From: Hymenobacter siberiensis
Lineage (GTDB): Bacteria > Bacteroidota > Bacteroidia > Cytophagales > Hymenobacteraceae
Length of the DNA: 64,000 nucleotides
Assembly: GCF_018967845.1 (NCBI RefSeq)
Contig: NZ_JAHLZZ010000001.1
Coordinates: 868,001 to 932,000 of the forward strand
Direction of reading: 5' to 3'
The translations under genes were made by a program, and so were the position numbers. Numbering within the stretch: position 1 is the first letter of the stretch; each line of letters starts with the position of its first letter. The notes under the pieces are model-generated. The model saw only the letters and a list, made by a program, of their open reading frames with translations. It did not search any database and was not told where the DNA came from. Positions 34,680 through 44,848 of this stretch are shown one piece after another.

Positions 34680-36251
34680 TTACGCCAGCTGGTATTCGGG
34701 CAGGCTCAGCAGGTTCATTAAGGTGGCGCGCAGTGCCTCGGTCGGCTCTTTTTGCTGGGCGGCCTGTTGCACCAATTGCAGGTTTTCGGGCCGAATGCTG
34801 GCCTGGAGCAGGAAGCCGCTGAGCTTCTCGGGCTGCTGTGCAGTAGGCGTAGCCCCCAGCAGCAGCTGGAGCGGACCCAGGGGCAGGTGGGCACCCGCGC
34901 CGGGCCGCACGGTGCGCTCGGCCTTGGTCTGGTTCGGGGCGATATCGTTTTCGTCCTGCTTCAGGGCCACGGCAAACTCGGCGTTTTTGAACAGGATGGC
35001 CGGCAGCTGCAGGCGCAGCAGCAGCGACGACGAATCAATCCAGTTGCGGCCGCCGGGCCAGCCGGCCACGTTGGGCGGCTGAAACAGGTTTTGGCCCAGG
35101 GCGCGCTGGTAGCCCAGCAGCGGCTGCGCGTTGTCCACCTTCACGTTCAGGGTGCGGCGAATGCCGGCCAGCAGCTCCACCGGGCTCTTGATGTGGGTGC
35201 CCATATTGGCCGGTTCGTAGAACCAGTCGGCCGAAAACAGGCGCTCCATAAGGTCGGCAATGTCGTAGCCGCTTTTGCGGAAGGCCACGGCCAGCGGCTC
35301 GATGTGCGCCGGGTTGGGCACGTCGTTCACGAAGAAACGGTAGAGCTTGGTGGTCAGGAACGTAGCGGCGGCGGGCTGGGCCAGAATGTGCGTTAGCACG
35401 TCCTCGCCGGTCAGGTTGCCGGTTTTGCCCAGGAAGGTTTTGGGGCCGGCATCGTGCTCCCGCTGCTGAAACCGGAAGTTGCCCTGCCTGTCGTAGCCCC
35501 AGCCGGTAAAGGCGCGGGCGGCCTCTTTCACGTCGGTTTCGGTGTAGTTGCCGTGCCCGAGGGTGAACAGCTCCATCACCTCGCGGGCGAAGTTTTCGTT
35601 GGGATGCTCCTTGCGGTTTTGCTGGTTGTTGAGGAACTGGAGCATGGCCGGCTCCCGGCTCACGGCCAGCAGCAGGTCGGGGAATTTCCCCAGGGCGTAC
35701 TGCCGGGTGGTGTTGTGCAGGCTGAGCGCGGCATCGGGCTGGCGCACGCGGCAGGCAAAATGCCCGTGCCAGAACAGCGTCATTTTCTCGCGCAGCTGCG
35801 CCGGCGAGCTGGCCATGCGCTCCATCCAGGCCGTGCTCATGTTATTAAAAGCATCGCGAATGCCTTCGTTCTGCATCTTGCGCTGGGCGGGCGTGAGGTC
35901 GGCGCGGCGCAGGCGGGGCACGCCGGCCGCAATGGTGCCGCCCTTGAAGGCCGCGCGGGGCCGCATGAGGGCCACGGGCGTTGCCGGCGCACCGGGGGGC
36001 GCGGGCAGGTCAGGCTTGATTACCATGCCGTTAGGCACGGGGTTGTTTTTGGTCGAGGCCGGGTCGGTCATCACCATGCCCTGCGGGTTGGTGTAGCTCA
36101 GGGTGGGGCCGGCGAGGGGCTCGTAGTGCTCCGAATCGAGAAGCAGCTGGCGCAGGGCTTTGCGCGGACTGAGGCCGGCGGCCACGTCCTGCGGGCGCGG
36201 GCCGAAGCCGGCGCGCCAGTAGAGATGCTGCAATTGCTGGGTGCTGTTCAT
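34680..36251 (-). CDS. DUF1800 family protein
   Basis: The 523-residue protein matches the DUF1800 family (QLQHLYWRAGFGPRP at the start; WHGHFACRV; ENFAREVMELFTLGHGNYTETDVKEAARAFTGW; LTKLYRFFVNDVP; VKSPVELLAGIRRTL-like region; FQPPNVAGWPGGRNWI). Function is unknown. It is usually encoded with a DUF1501 protein, as here. No clear signal peptide is visible at this start, which is common for annotated members. It is the first gene of the pair on the minus strand. Confidence 0.92.
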   Translation of the reverse strand: MNSTQQLQHLYWRAGFGPRPQDVAAGLSPRKALRQLLLDSEHYEPLAGPTLSYTNPQGMVMTDPASTKNNPVPNGMVIKPDLPAPPGAPATPVALMRPRAAFKGGTIAAGVPRLRRADLTPAQRKMQNEGIRDAFNNMSTAWMERMASSPAQLREKMTLFWHGHFACRVRQPDAALSLHNTTRQYALGKFPDLLLAVSREPAMLQFLNNQQNRKEHPNENFAREVMELFTLGHGNYTETDVKEAARAFTGWGYDRQGNFRFQQREHDAGPKTFLGKTGNLTGEDVLTHILAQPAAATFLTTKLYRFFVNDVPNPAHIEPLAVAFRKSGYDIADLMERLFSADWFYEPANMGTHIKSPVELLAGIRRTLNVKVDNAQPLLGYQRALGQNLFQPPNVAGWPGGRNWIDSSSLLLRLQLPAILFKNAEFAVALKQDENDIAPNQTKAERTVRPGAGAHLPLGPLQLLLGATPTAQQPEKLSGFLLQASIRPENLQLVQQAAQQKEPTEALRATLMNLLSLPEYQLA

Positions 36252-36394
36252 ACCGGTAAGACGCCGGGCCGGGCACGGGGTTTAAGCCGGCCCGGCACTT
36301 GCCGGCGCAACTCCGGCGGCGGTAGGCTGGTCATTAGCACGCGCTACTGGCAGCTATTGCGTCCCAACGGTGTTGCCCAAAACAGGTATTCCCG

Positions 36395-37638
36395 ATGAAA
36401 AAACTTTTCCTGACCGGCTGCTTCTATCTATGCTTTCTGGCTGCCGCGCTGGCCCAGGTGGCTACTGGCGTGGCGCCCCTCGACCAGCTGGTGGCCGCCA
36501 TCAATGCCAAATCGGTGGAGCCCCTGCAGCCCTACCTCACGCCCGAAACCCGCCTCGGCAGCCTGCCGCCGGCCTACACGGCGCGGGTGCTGGCCCAGCT
36601 CATCCCGCAGTTTGGGCCTCTCGAAGGTTTCCGGGTGGTGCGCCAGACCGCCGAAGGGGCCAACACGCGCTACATATGCGCCATTACCCGCAAGGGGGCC
36701 GATAAGGAATACGATTTCCTGCTGACGCCCGCCGGCACGTTTGCCGAGCTGAACCTGGCCCAGGCCAGTCTGAAAAAGATTGATACTGCCTTCAAGCCCG
36801 AAGACCTGACCACGCCGCCCAGCCTCGACGTACCCGTGCGCATCAGCCACGACCTGCTGCTGGTGGAAGCCGAGGCCAATGGCTGCCGGGGCTGGTTTTT
36901 TCTCGATTCGGGGGCGCCGGCCCTTATGCTGAATAAAAAGACGTTTCCGCCGGCCGCTACCGAAACCACGCTTGCTGTGAACGGGGCCAAGGGCGTGAAC
37001 GGGGCCGTGAGCGGTATGTCGTACCACCTCACCAAAACGTTTGACTGGAGTGGTATTCGCTTCGAAAACAAAGACTTAGCCACGCTCGACCTGACCGGCC
37101 TCGAACAGCAGACCGGCGTGGAGCTGCTGGGCATCATCGGCTTCAACCTGCTGAATCCGTACGCCCTGACCCTGGACTACCGCGCCCAAAAGGTGCTGCT
37201 GCGCAAGCCCGCCACCCCCGATGCCCTGCCCGCGCCGCTCATGCGCGTGCCCTTCACGCTACGGGGCCACCTGCCCGTGGTGGCCATGACGGCCAACGGC
37301 CAGACCTTTCAGATGGGAATCGACTGCGGGGCGCAGAACAACCTGCTCGACCAGCAGTTCGAAGCTGCTTTTGCCAATAAGCTGCGCAAGCCGGAAAAAG
37401 CACCCTGCACGGCGGCGATGGCGCGCTGCGCACCGTGACCAGCGGCCAGCTGGCCGATGTGCGCCTAGCCGGCCCGCTGCCCTTCCGCAACCAGCAAACC
37501 GTATTCTCCGACATATCTCAGTTCAACCAAAACCCCGATAAAACGCCCTTGCAGGGCTTGCTGGGCTACCCGCTGCTCAGCCAGTACCGCACCACGATTG
37601 ACTACGTGAACAAGCAGCTGGAATTTCGGAAGTGGTAG
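36395..37638 (+). pseudogene. Retropepsin-like aspartyl protease family gene with a frameshift
   Basis: The first frame (36395-37438) encodes a signal peptide (MKKLFLTGCFYLCFLAAALAQ) and most of a protein with two aspartyl-protease-like segments: FFLDSGAPALML (D-S-G) and MGIDCGAQNNLLD (D-C-G, atypical). It then runs into KPEKAPCTAAMARCAP and stops. The continuation, beginning near LHGGDGALRTVTSG and including LLGYPLLSQYRTTIDYVNKQLEFRKW, is in another frame up to 37638. Adding one base at the A5 run 37395-37399 would restore a product of about 414 residues. It is either a recent homopolymer frameshift, a phase-variable site or a sequencing error. Confidence 0.75.
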
Positions 37639-37663
37639 GCTGCTGTTTAGAGGCTTCCAAGCA

Positions 37664-37762
37664 GGTAGTCAGTAATAAGTAGTCAGTAATCAGACTCCAT
37701 CTATCTAAAAACCAGTCTATTGATTCCTGTCTGACTACCGATTGTTGATGACTGACTACTTA
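37664..37762. repeat. Palindromic element with GTAGTCAGTA repeats
   Basis: The left arm has two GTAGTCAGTAAT units and the right arm has their complements (CTGACTACC, GACTGACTACT), around a short centre. The design (short tandem words in each arm) is the same as the in-frame elements at 142-241 and 2208-2285, but here it is intergenic. Confidence 0.6.
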
Positions 37763-37772
37763 GGCATCCGGC

Positions 37773-40370
37773 TTAAAACCGTGCGCCCAGCACCACCGTT
37801 TTCTTGTATTCGCGCTTCTCGCCACTGGTGGGGCGGAAGAGCTCGACCAAGAGAATATAGTACCCCACGGCCGCCTTGTGGCCTTTCTCGTCAATGCCGT
37901 CCCACTGAATGAAGCCGTTGGTGGGCAGGGTTTCGTTGCGGGTGAGGTGGCGGGTGAGGCGGCCCAGGGCGTCGTACACCGTTACGCTGGCGGCGTAGCC
38001 GGGGGCGTCGAGGTGGTAGTTGAGGATGGCAAAATCCTGCTGGCCGTCGTCGTCGGGGGTGAAGACTTCGGGCGTTATGGTTAGCTCCTGGTCGCCGCCG
38101 GCTTCGTCCTGGGCCTGCGAGTTGGGCCGGCCGGGCGTGGCATAGCCCGCCGCGCTGGCCGCCGAATGGAAGTTGCTGCCCAGCGTAGGCCCATTGGTGC
38201 GAATGCGCTCCAGCGACACGCCATCCTGGGTGGCCAGTAGGCTCAGATGCAGCGCTTTGCTATACACAAACCGGTCGATTTCGAAACCTTTGCCGTCGGC
38301 CAAAAATGCCGTGCCCACATCAGCAAAGGTGGGCAGGCTGGCCGTCTGAACCAGATTGGCCGCGTCGCTGCTGGTGGGGTACTGCGTGATGATGATGGCC
38401 AGGCTGCTACTGAACGCCAGCAGCTGTCCCGGTGCCAGCACCAGCGGCCCGGTGCTGAGCACGGTGGTACTGGCGGTACCATCCGGTTTCACGCTCCCGA
38501 TTTGCCAGCCCTGCAAATCGATAAATTTGTTGCTGCGGTTGATGATTTCCACAAACCGCACCGCGCTCACGCGAGGGTTGAACAATAGCTCGTTTATTAC
38601 CACCTCACCGCTCACGGCCGTTTCGGGCAGGGCGAAGGTGGCGGGCTGCAACACGCCGCTGGCATTGCCGACGCAGTCGGTGGCCGTTTGCACGGTGAGG
38701 ACGCTGGGGCGGCTGGGGAGCAGCGCGGTGGCCAACGTGAGGTCGACCTGCCGGAAATCGGGCCCCACGGGCGCGGCCCGTGTGATGGCCGGGCCCGGCG
38801 TGGCCAGCGCGTAGCGGCCCACGGTGGCGGCGGTGGCGCTATCGAGCTTTTCGGAGAAATAGGCCCGCACGGTGTTCGCGTTCAGGGCGATGGCGCGGAG
38901 CAGGGTGGGGGCCAGGGCATCGGCATTGGCGGCGCGTACCGAGTTGGCGCGGCGGGGGGTGCCGCCGCTGGCGTTGGTGCTGGCCGTCCAGTTGCCGGCC
39001 CCCGCGCAGAAGTTGTTGGTGTCAATCATTTCCAGGCTCCAGCCGCCGTCCTTTTTCACCGCGTCGCGGTACCAGGTGTCGGAATATGCCACCTCAAATA
39101 GCGTGCGGCCGTCGCGCCCACGCAGGATGAGCTGGTCGCCGCCGTTGTTGAGCGAAGGGAAATTGGTGGGTCCGTACACCTTGCCGTACTGCGTGAACTG
39201 GCTGATGCGGGTGCTGCCGCACACAATGGCGTACTGGCCGGGCAGGAGCTTGGCCGTATCGGCGAAGGCAGCGAAGGTGGTGCTGCTGGTTTTGCCCAGG
39301 CGCACGCCGCGCAGGCTCAGGGTTTTGGTGGTGCTGCGGTTGTAAATTTCCAGGTATTCGGAGAGCGGCAGGCCTATCTGGGGCGTTTCATCGGCAAAAA
39401 TCTCGCTGATAATCAGGTCGCCGAAGGCCGGAGCGGCGGGCAGCGACGTGAAGGCAGCCGTGAGCGGCCCGCCCGCCACGTTGCCGTACAGGTCGGCCAC
39501 GTTGCGGGCCTCCAGCACGTCCTGAGCCGCAAAATCGGCGGCGAAGGCCAGGCGCACCACGGCCGGGTTGGTAGCCGAGAGCTGCGCCGAAACCGGCACC
39601 GCGCCGCTTTGCAGGCGGTAGTTGGCGGGCAGGCCGGCGCTGGCGGCGGCCACGGCTTCGTTGAAAACCACGTCTACCTGCCGGGCATCGGCGGGCACGG
39701 CGCGGGCGAGGAGCGGGGGCGTGGCATCGGTCACCACAAAGTCATCGAAGTAAAAATTGCGGTTGTTGGTGGAGGAATAATTCAGGAATACGCCCACGGC
39801 TACGCTGCGCTGATAGGTGGCATCGAAGGGCTGAGCCGCCTCGGCCACGAAGGTGCGTCCGCCGATGAGGTCGCGCTCCAGGGTCCACTGGTTGGCCGTG
39901 GTACGGGTTACGCGCACGCGCACCAGGTTGTTGGTCGTAGACAGGCTGTTGAGCGCACCGTCGATGACCGGTACGGCCGTGCGGGTGGAGTCTTTGCGGA
40001 AGAGACTGACTTTGCCGCCGGTGCCGCCAAGGCGCACAAAGTAGCCGGAGTTGCTGGTCGCCCTGAGGTCGGCCTGCGAGGCGATAAGCCACACATCGGC
40101 ATAATTGCCCGAAGTGGTGACTACCCGCAGATTAGCCCAGAACTCCCAAACCGTGCCGATAGTGGCCTGGCAAGGGGTGCTGAGGGCAATCTGCGTGGTG
40201 GTGACGGCCGGGCCGTTGCTTTGCAGCACCTGCGCATTTACCTGGAAGCTGGCCGCGTCGCCGGTCCAGGTGGGGTTGGCGGTGAAGTTGCCGTCGCTGA
40301 AATTATCGGCCAGCTGCGCGTGGGCGAAAGCGGGCAGCAGTAGGAGCAAGAAGTAAAGGTGTTTCAGCAA
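37773..40370 (-). CDS. Lamin-tail-domain surface protein with T9SS-type C-terminus
   Basis: The 865-residue protein begins with a signal peptide (MLKHLYFLLLLLPAFAHA). Then come a concanavalin-like beta domain (NFSDGNFTANPTWTGDA...FYFDDFVV), a Big/SbsA-like domain, two lamin tail domains (GDLIISEIFADETPQIGLPLSEYLEIYN and GEVVINELLFNPRVSAVRFVEIIN) and a C-terminal FlgD-like/T9SS region (PEVFTPDDDGQQDFAILNYHL...GRLTRHL...GYYILLVELF...KKTVVLGARF). It is expected to be secreted to the surface. The start codon at 40370 is TTG; no in-frame ATG precedes it and the signal peptide begins exactly there. Confidence 0.87.
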   Translation of the reverse strand: MLKHLYFLLLLLPAFAHAQLADNFSDGNFTANPTWTGDAASFQVNAQVLQSNGPAVTTTQIALSTPCQATIGTVWEFWANLRVVTTSGNYADVWLIASQADLRATSNSGYFVRLGGTGGKVSLFRKDSTRTAVPVIDGALNSLSTTNNLVRVRVTRTTANQWTLERDLIGGRTFVAEAAQPFDATYQRSVAVGVFLNYSSTNNRNFYFDDFVVTDATPPLLARAVPADARQVDVVFNEAVAAASAGLPANYRLQSGAVPVSAQLSATNPAVVRLAFAADFAAQDVLEARNVADLYGNVAGGPLTAAFTSLPAAPAFGDLIISEIFADETPQIGLPLSEYLEIYNRSTTKTLSLRGVRLGKTSSTTFAAFADTAKLLPGQYAIVCGSTRISQFTQYGKVYGPTNFPSLNNGGDQLILRGRDGRTLFEVAYSDTWYRDAVKKDGGWSLEMIDTNNFCAGAGNWTASTNASGGTPRRANSVRAANADALAPTLLRAIALNANTVRAYFSEKLDSATAATVGRYALATPGPAITRAAPVGPDFRQVDLTLATALLPSRPSVLTVQTATDCVGNASGVLQPATFALPETAVSGEVVINELLFNPRVSAVRFVEIINRSNKFIDLQGWQIGSVKPDGTASTTVLSTGPLVLAPGQLLAFSSSLAIIITQYPTSSDAANLVQTASLPTFADVGTAFLADGKGFEIDRFVYSKALHLSLLATQDGVSLERIRTNGPTLGSNFHSAASAAGYATPGRPNSQAQDEAGGDQELTITPEVFTPDDDGQQDFAILNYHLDAPGYAASVTVYDALGRLTRHLTRNETLPTNGFIQWDGIDEKGHKAAVGYYILLVELFRPTSGEKREYKKTVVLGARF

Positions 40371-40490
40371 GGGAGTGCAGAAGATGATGAGGCCGGCAAA
40401 ATGCAGATGCGGCGTCTAAAGTAATTGATTTCTGGCGACATTTGTAGTTGTGCGCTCATTGGCGCGCCTTTTTATTTTTCTGCTTTTTCC

Positions 40491-41489
40491 ATGAAAATTG
40501 CTGTTGTGGGTGCCACCGGCCTGGTGGGCACCGAGCTGTTGAAAGTATTGGCCGAGCGCCAGTTTCCCCTCACCGAGCTGCTGCCCGTGGCTTCGGCCAA
40601 ATCGGTGGGCCAGTTTATCGAGTTTCAGGGCAAAAAATACTCCGTGGTGAGCATGGACGACGCCATTGCGGCCCGGCCCGACATTGCCATTTTCTCGGCC
40701 GGCGGCTCCGTTAGCAAGGAGCATGCGCCGCGCTTTGCCGCCGTGGGCACTACCGTTATCGATAACTCCTCGGCCTGGCGCATGGACCCCACCAAGAAGC
40801 TGGTGGTGCCCGAGCTGAATGCCGACACCCTCACGCCGGAGGATAAAATCATTGCCAATCCCAACTGCTCAACCATTCAGATGGTGGTGGCATTGAATGA
40901 CTTGCACCGGAAATACAAGGTGCGCCGCATCGTGGTGAGCACCTACCAGAGCGTGACCGGCACCGGTAAAAAAGCCGTGGACCAGCTCCTCGAAGAGCGC
41001 GCCGGCCAAACCGCCAGCAACCCCGCCTACCCGCACCCCATCGACCTGAACGTGCTGCCCCACATCGACGTGTTCGAGCCCAGCGGCTACACCAAGGAGG
41101 AGCTGAAAATGGTGAACGAGACCAAGAAAATCATGGGCGACGACAGCATCCGCGTGACGGCCACTTGCGTGCGGATTCCCGTGATGGGCGGGCATTCGGA
41201 ATCCCTCAACGTGGAGTTTGCCGAGGAGTTTGACATGGCCGAGGTGCGCGAAATTCTTGCCAACACCGCCGGTGTAGAGCTGGTGGACGACCCTGCCACC
41301 AATTCCTATCCCATGCCCAAAGACAGCCACGGCAAAGACGCCGTGCTGGTGGGCCGCCTGCGCCGCGACGAAACTCAGCCCAAAACCCTCAATATGTGGG
41401 TAGTAGCCGATAATCTGCGCAAAGGCGCCGCCACCAATGCCGTGCAGATTGCCGAGTACCTGCTGAGCCAGCAGGTGCCGGCGAAGTAG
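40491..41489 (+). CDS. asd: Aspartate-semialdehyde dehydrogenase
   Basis: Asd makes aspartate 4-semialdehyde from aspartyl phosphate, feeding lysine/diaminopimelate, threonine and methionine synthesis (the last through hom at 11871-13139). The 333-residue protein from ATG 40491 has the NADP loop AVVGATGLVGTELL, the active-site cysteine in IANPNCSTIQMVVAL and the histidine in PVMGGHSESLNVEF. The length is typical. An upstream in-frame extension is not conserved-looking. It is a single gene. Confidence 0.97.
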   Translation: MKIAVVGATGLVGTELLKVLAERQFPLTELLPVASAKSVGQFIEFQGKKYSVVSMDDAIAARPDIAIFSAGGSVSKEHAPRFAAVGTTVIDNSSAWRMDPTKKLVVPELNADTLTPEDKIIANPNCSTIQMVVALNDLHRKYKVRRIVVSTYQSVTGTGKKAVDQLLEERAGQTASNPAYPHPIDLNVLPHIDVFEPSGYTKEELKMVNETKKIMGDDSIRVTATCVRIPVMGGHSESLNVEFAEEFDMAEVREILANTAGVELVDDPATNSYPMPKDSHGKDAVLVGRLRRDETQPKTLNMWVVADNLRKGAATNAVQIAEYLLSQQVPAK

Positions 41490-41502
41490 CGGCAGAAACG
41501 TT

Positions 41503-41596
41503 GTAGAGACGCATGTTTGCGTCTCGTTGTTGAATAATTATGCCTGCGCCTCTGGTGTTGGCCGTTCAACGGCGAGCCGCAAACATGCGTCTCTAC
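41503..41596. repeat. Perfect 19-bp inverted repeat of the GTAGAGACGC family
   Basis: Arms GTAGAGACGCATGTTTGCG (41503-41521) and its exact complement (41578-41596) flank 56 bases. They share the GTAGAGACGC core with the hairpin at 8936-8969. The element lies between asd and the next gene, ending 12 bases before that gene's ATG. Confidence 0.75.
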
Positions 41597-41608
41597 CGCG
41601 TCCAGCCC

Positions 41609-43561
41609 ATGCCCGTTTTGAAGAGCCATTTTCTATTGCTGTGGCTGGTGCTGCTGGCCGGTTCGGCGCAGGCGCAAATGGTGCTGCGTGGCCGGGTGCT
41701 CGATGCCGAAACCCACCAGCCCGTCCCCAACGCGCAGGTAGGTGTGGCTGATAACCGCATCGGAACCAGCACCAACGATGCCGGCCGTTTTGCGCTGAGC
41801 ATCCCGCCAGCCTACGCCGGGGAACAGCTGACGGTGGCCCTGCTGGGCTACCAAAGCTACTGCCGGGTGCTGCCGCCGCTGCCGGGGTCGGAGCTGCTTG
41901 TTGAGCTGAAAATCAGCCCGGCCGCGCTGGGCGAGGTGCGGGTCACGGGCTCGGTATTGGGCATTGTGCGGGAGGCCGTGGCGCGTATTCCGCGCAACTA
42001 CCCGGTGCGGCCCACGCAGCTCACGGGCTTCTACCGGGAGTCGGATAATGACAGCCTGGGGCGGCCGCGCTACCTGGTGGAAGGGCTGCTGACGGTGTAC
42101 AAAGCGCCGTACGCGCAGCGCACGAGTACTGGCGAAGTCACGATTCAGCAGTCGCGCCGGGTCGATTTGCGCTCGGATAAGCTGGTGCGAATTGACTGGG
42201 CTGGCGGGCCGTTTATTGCGCACCTGGCGGATTTCGTGCACCGGCGGGCGCAGTTTATCGACCCCGCCCACTTTCGGGACTACGACTACCGCCTCGCGCC
42301 CGGCAGCAGCTACCAGGACCGGCCGGTGTACGTGGTCACCTTCGCGCCCAAAGCGGCCAACCGCCGCGCCGATTTTGCGGGCCGGATGTACATCGACCAG
42401 GATTCCTACGCCTTTCTGGGGGCCGAGTGGCGCTACACGTCCGCCGGCCTCCGGCATTCCCCCAACGTGGCCGACTCGCGTGCCCTGCGCGTGTCCTACC
42501 AGCCCTACGCCGGCCGCTGGCATCTCAAAACCGTGTGGTGGCAAACCCGGGCCCGCCTGCCCATCGGCCCACCGCTCAATTACTTCGGCGAATTCCTGGC
42601 CACGGCCATCGATACGGCCCAAACCGCCCGGCCCGGCTACCTGGAGCGCGCCCAATACCACGACGTATTTCTGCGCAATGCCGTGGCCTACGACTCGGCT
42701 TTCTGGCGGGGCCACACCACGCTGCTGCCTCCCGAAACCCTGCGCCACACCCTGCTCGACCAGCAGCGCCAGCAACGGGCCGACTCGTTGTTTCGGCCGG
42801 TGGCAGCCGGCGATTCAATTTCGGCTAAAAATGCGCCGCAAACCCTGTTTGGGAAATTTCTGAGCCGCTTTCGCTACGGCGGCGCGGTGGGAGCATGGCC
42901 GCTGTCGGTAGCGGCGGCGGGCCTGGCGGTGGTGTATGCGCCGGATGGGTACGGGTTTGGTTTTCAGGCTGATAATTCGGTGAAAGCGCAGTCGTTTTCT
43001 GTTTATTCGCAGTTTGAATATCAGTTTGAGTTAACCCATGAGCTGGCCGTGCGCCTGGCCACGCAGCGCCTGTACGGGCAGTTCCGCGCCGATGGCTGGG
43101 CGGCCGGGCTGAGCTACCAGCGCAACCTCCTGCCCCGGCACCGCCCGCTCTACGGGCGCGCCGGCCTGGCCTACACCCGCCAGACCGCCGGCCGCGACCT
43201 GGGCACCTTCGTCAACCCCGATGCGGGCCTGCGCGTGGCCGGCACCCACCTCAGGGCCGATGAGCTCAGCGCCCAGCTGCAAGTCGTGACCGAGGCCCTG
43301 CAGCCCAGCCTGGGTTTGGGCCTGGAGCTCAGCCACAAGCTGGAACTGGTGGCCGATGCCAGCTACCTGCTGCCGCTGCGCACCCGCACCCGTCTGCAGC
43401 TGGCCGAGGAAAGCGGTTTTTTCCTGACCCGAAGCGCCGCCGCCATCGATTTGCCCCACCCCGACGTAAGCCTGCGCACCAACGACCAGCCCACCGCTGC
43501 CCTGCCGTGGCAGCCCCGGCCCTGGTTGTTCAGCCTCGGGCTGCTGTACCGCTTGCGGTGA
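41609..43561 (+). CDS. Outer-membrane-type protein with CarboxypepD_reg-like domain
   Basis: From ATG 41609 the 650-residue protein has a signal peptide (MPVLKSHFLLLWLVLLAGSAQAQ). A carboxypeptidase regulatory-like domain follows (VLRGRVLDAETHQPVPNAQVGVAD...GRFALSIPP), then a long region (REAVARIPRNYPVRPTQLTGFYRES, YYRL-type strands) resembling DUF5686-like or TonB-receptor-associated proteins. The C-terminal part has alternating beta-strands that could form a small barrel, ending in LGLLYRLR. No plug domain is seen, so it is not a TonB receptor. An upstream in-frame start at 41540 lies inside a palindromic repeat and is rejected. The function is unknown. Confidence 0.75.
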   Translation: MPVLKSHFLLLWLVLLAGSAQAQMVLRGRVLDAETHQPVPNAQVGVADNRIGTSTNDAGRFALSIPPAYAGEQLTVALLGYQSYCRVLPPLPGSELLVELKISPAALGEVRVTGSVLGIVREAVARIPRNYPVRPTQLTGFYRESDNDSLGRPRYLVEGLLTVYKAPYAQRTSTGEVTIQQSRRVDLRSDKLVRIDWAGGPFIAHLADFVHRRAQFIDPAHFRDYDYRLAPGSSYQDRPVYVVTFAPKAANRRADFAGRMYIDQDSYAFLGAEWRYTSAGLRHSPNVADSRALRVSYQPYAGRWHLKTVWWQTRARLPIGPPLNYFGEFLATAIDTAQTARPGYLERAQYHDVFLRNAVAYDSAFWRGHTTLLPPETLRHTLLDQQRQQRADSLFRPVAAGDSISAKNAPQTLFGKFLSRFRYGGAVGAWPLSVAAAGLAVVYAPDGYGFGFQADNSVKAQSFSVYSQFEYQFELTHELAVRLATQRLYGQFRADGWAAGLSYQRNLLPRHRPLYGRAGLAYTRQTAGRDLGTFVNPDAGLRVAGTHLRADELSAQLQVVTEALQPSLGLGLELSHKLELVADASYLLPLRTRTRLQLAEESGFFLTRSAAAIDLPHPDVSLRTNDQPTAALPWQPRPWLFSLGLLYRLR

Positions 43562-43609
43562 GGCCGTAATGCGAAGCGCCGCTTCGCACTACACTCGGGT
43601 ACGCGCCAC

Positions 43610-44828
43610 TACTCTACCCTACTATTTTTCTAGTGAATTGATATCGAGTAATTTGCCAGCAAAACCAGCGCAATACTGTTTCCACCATTCGGGCGAGCTT
43701 CTCAGCCGCCCCGGTACCGGGGCGGCTGAGCTGGCGCAGGATATTTAAGCCGTGTCGGCTAAGGCTCATGGCTCGGTAGCCGTGGTTTTTGCGGCCGATG
43801 GGCTGGCTTTTCCGGTCGGCTACCGTGCCCACGCCCAGGCAAAAGGCGTACGCCAGACTGACCAGGGCCACGAGCTTGCGCAACTTCAGGTGGCAGCGCA
43901 AGTGACTGGCCTCCAGGTTGAAGCCCCGACCTTTGAGGTTCTGAAAGCACTGCTCGATGGTCCAGCGCTTGGCGTAGAGCTGCCCCATGTACGGCAGGCC
44001 CACGTTGCCAAAAAGAAAGAGGAAATCCCCGTCCGTCAAGGCCTTGACCCAGACCTGTCCCCAGACCTGTCCCCAGACCCCGTCGACCTGGCACTGGGCG
44101 AAGCGCCGGGTCTGTCCGACGGCCAGGCCCAGGTCCGTAATGGCTTGCCGGCGGCCACTCGGGTGAGTGAGCAGGTGGTGCCGGGGTAGACGCATAACAA
44201 AAGGCAGTCCGTTGTCCTTGAGCCATTTGAACCAGGCATGGCCCACGAATTCGCGGTCGCCCAGCACCAGGCCAATCCGGTCTTTGCCCAGCACCTGGAC
44301 GCAGACCCGGAGCAGGGCGATGCGGTCAGCCGCGTTGGAATTGCCGCTGCGGTTGTCGAGCAGTTCCCAGTAGAGGGGCACGTGAAACGCGCCCTGACCC
44401 ACGGTCACGAGCAGGATATTGACCTGGCACTGGCCGAAATCCCACTCCGTGCGGTCCAGGCACAGGCGCAGCTTGCCCTGGGCCGGCAGCAGGCCCAGCA
44501 CTAACTGCGCCAGCACCAGATAGTTCAGGTCCGTTTCGCGGAAAAAATCCTGAATCCGGGTTTCGTTCGAGGCCAACTTGACGGCATCGTTCAAGTGCTG
44601 GGCCACCTCGCAGAATTGGACGTTGCGGCTTTTTATCAGCGCGATAATGAACTGGCTCACAAACTTTTGGCGAGCCAGGTTGCGCACCACCGGCAGGTGT
44701 TGTAAAACGGTCGTAATTTTGGCGATGAGGCGTTGCTTCATGGGGCGGAACGAGTTGAGCGTGTAGGAACCTCAAAGGTCGGGCCGCCCCGTTTTTTTGC
44801 CTTGCCTGACTTTTAGTAGGGTAGAGTA
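43610..44828 (-). mobile_element. IS4-family insertion sequence, copy 2 (1219 bp)
   Basis: It has the same perfect 15-bp terminal repeats as copy 1 (43610-43624 and 44814-44828) and is flanked by a 9-bp target duplication ACGCGCCAC (43601-43609 and 44829-44837). It is in opposite orientation to copy 1 and nearly identical, with at least one silent difference in the codon pair HH near 44178. It ends 20 bases before the DNA glycosylase start codon. Confidence 0.95.
43614..44741 (-). CDS. IS4-family transposase
   Basis: The 375-residue transposase is identical in sequence to that of copy 1, with the same D (LDRTEWD), D (LGDREF) and Y-R-E-K (YAKRWTIEQCFQNLK) motifs. The frame is intact. Confidence 0.95.
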   Translation of the reverse strand: MKQRLIAKITTVLQHLPVVRNLARQKFVSQFIIALIKSRNVQFCEVAQHLNDAVKLASNETRIQDFFRETDLNYLVLAQLVLGLLPAQGKLRLCLDRTEWDFGQCQVNILLVTVGQGAFHVPLYWELLDNRSGNSNAADRIALLRVCVQVLGKDRIGLVLGDREFVGHAWFKWLKDNGLPFVMRLPRHHLLTHPSGRRQAITDLGLAVGQTRRFAQCQVDGVWGQVWGQVWVKALTDGDFLFLFGNVGLPYMGQLYAKRWTIEQCFQNLKGRGFNLEASHLRCHLKLRKLVALVSLAYAFCLGVGTVADRKSQPIGRKNHGYRAMSLSRHGLNILRQLSRPGTGAAEKLARMVETVLRWFCWQITRYQFTRKIVG

Positions 44829-44848
44829 ACGCGCCACTACTCTCCATT

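Noticed and set aside
41540..41608. Upstream start for the CarboxypepD_reg-like outer-membrane protein
   Set aside because: This stretch is within a palindromic repeat, and the signal peptide begins at ATG 41609.
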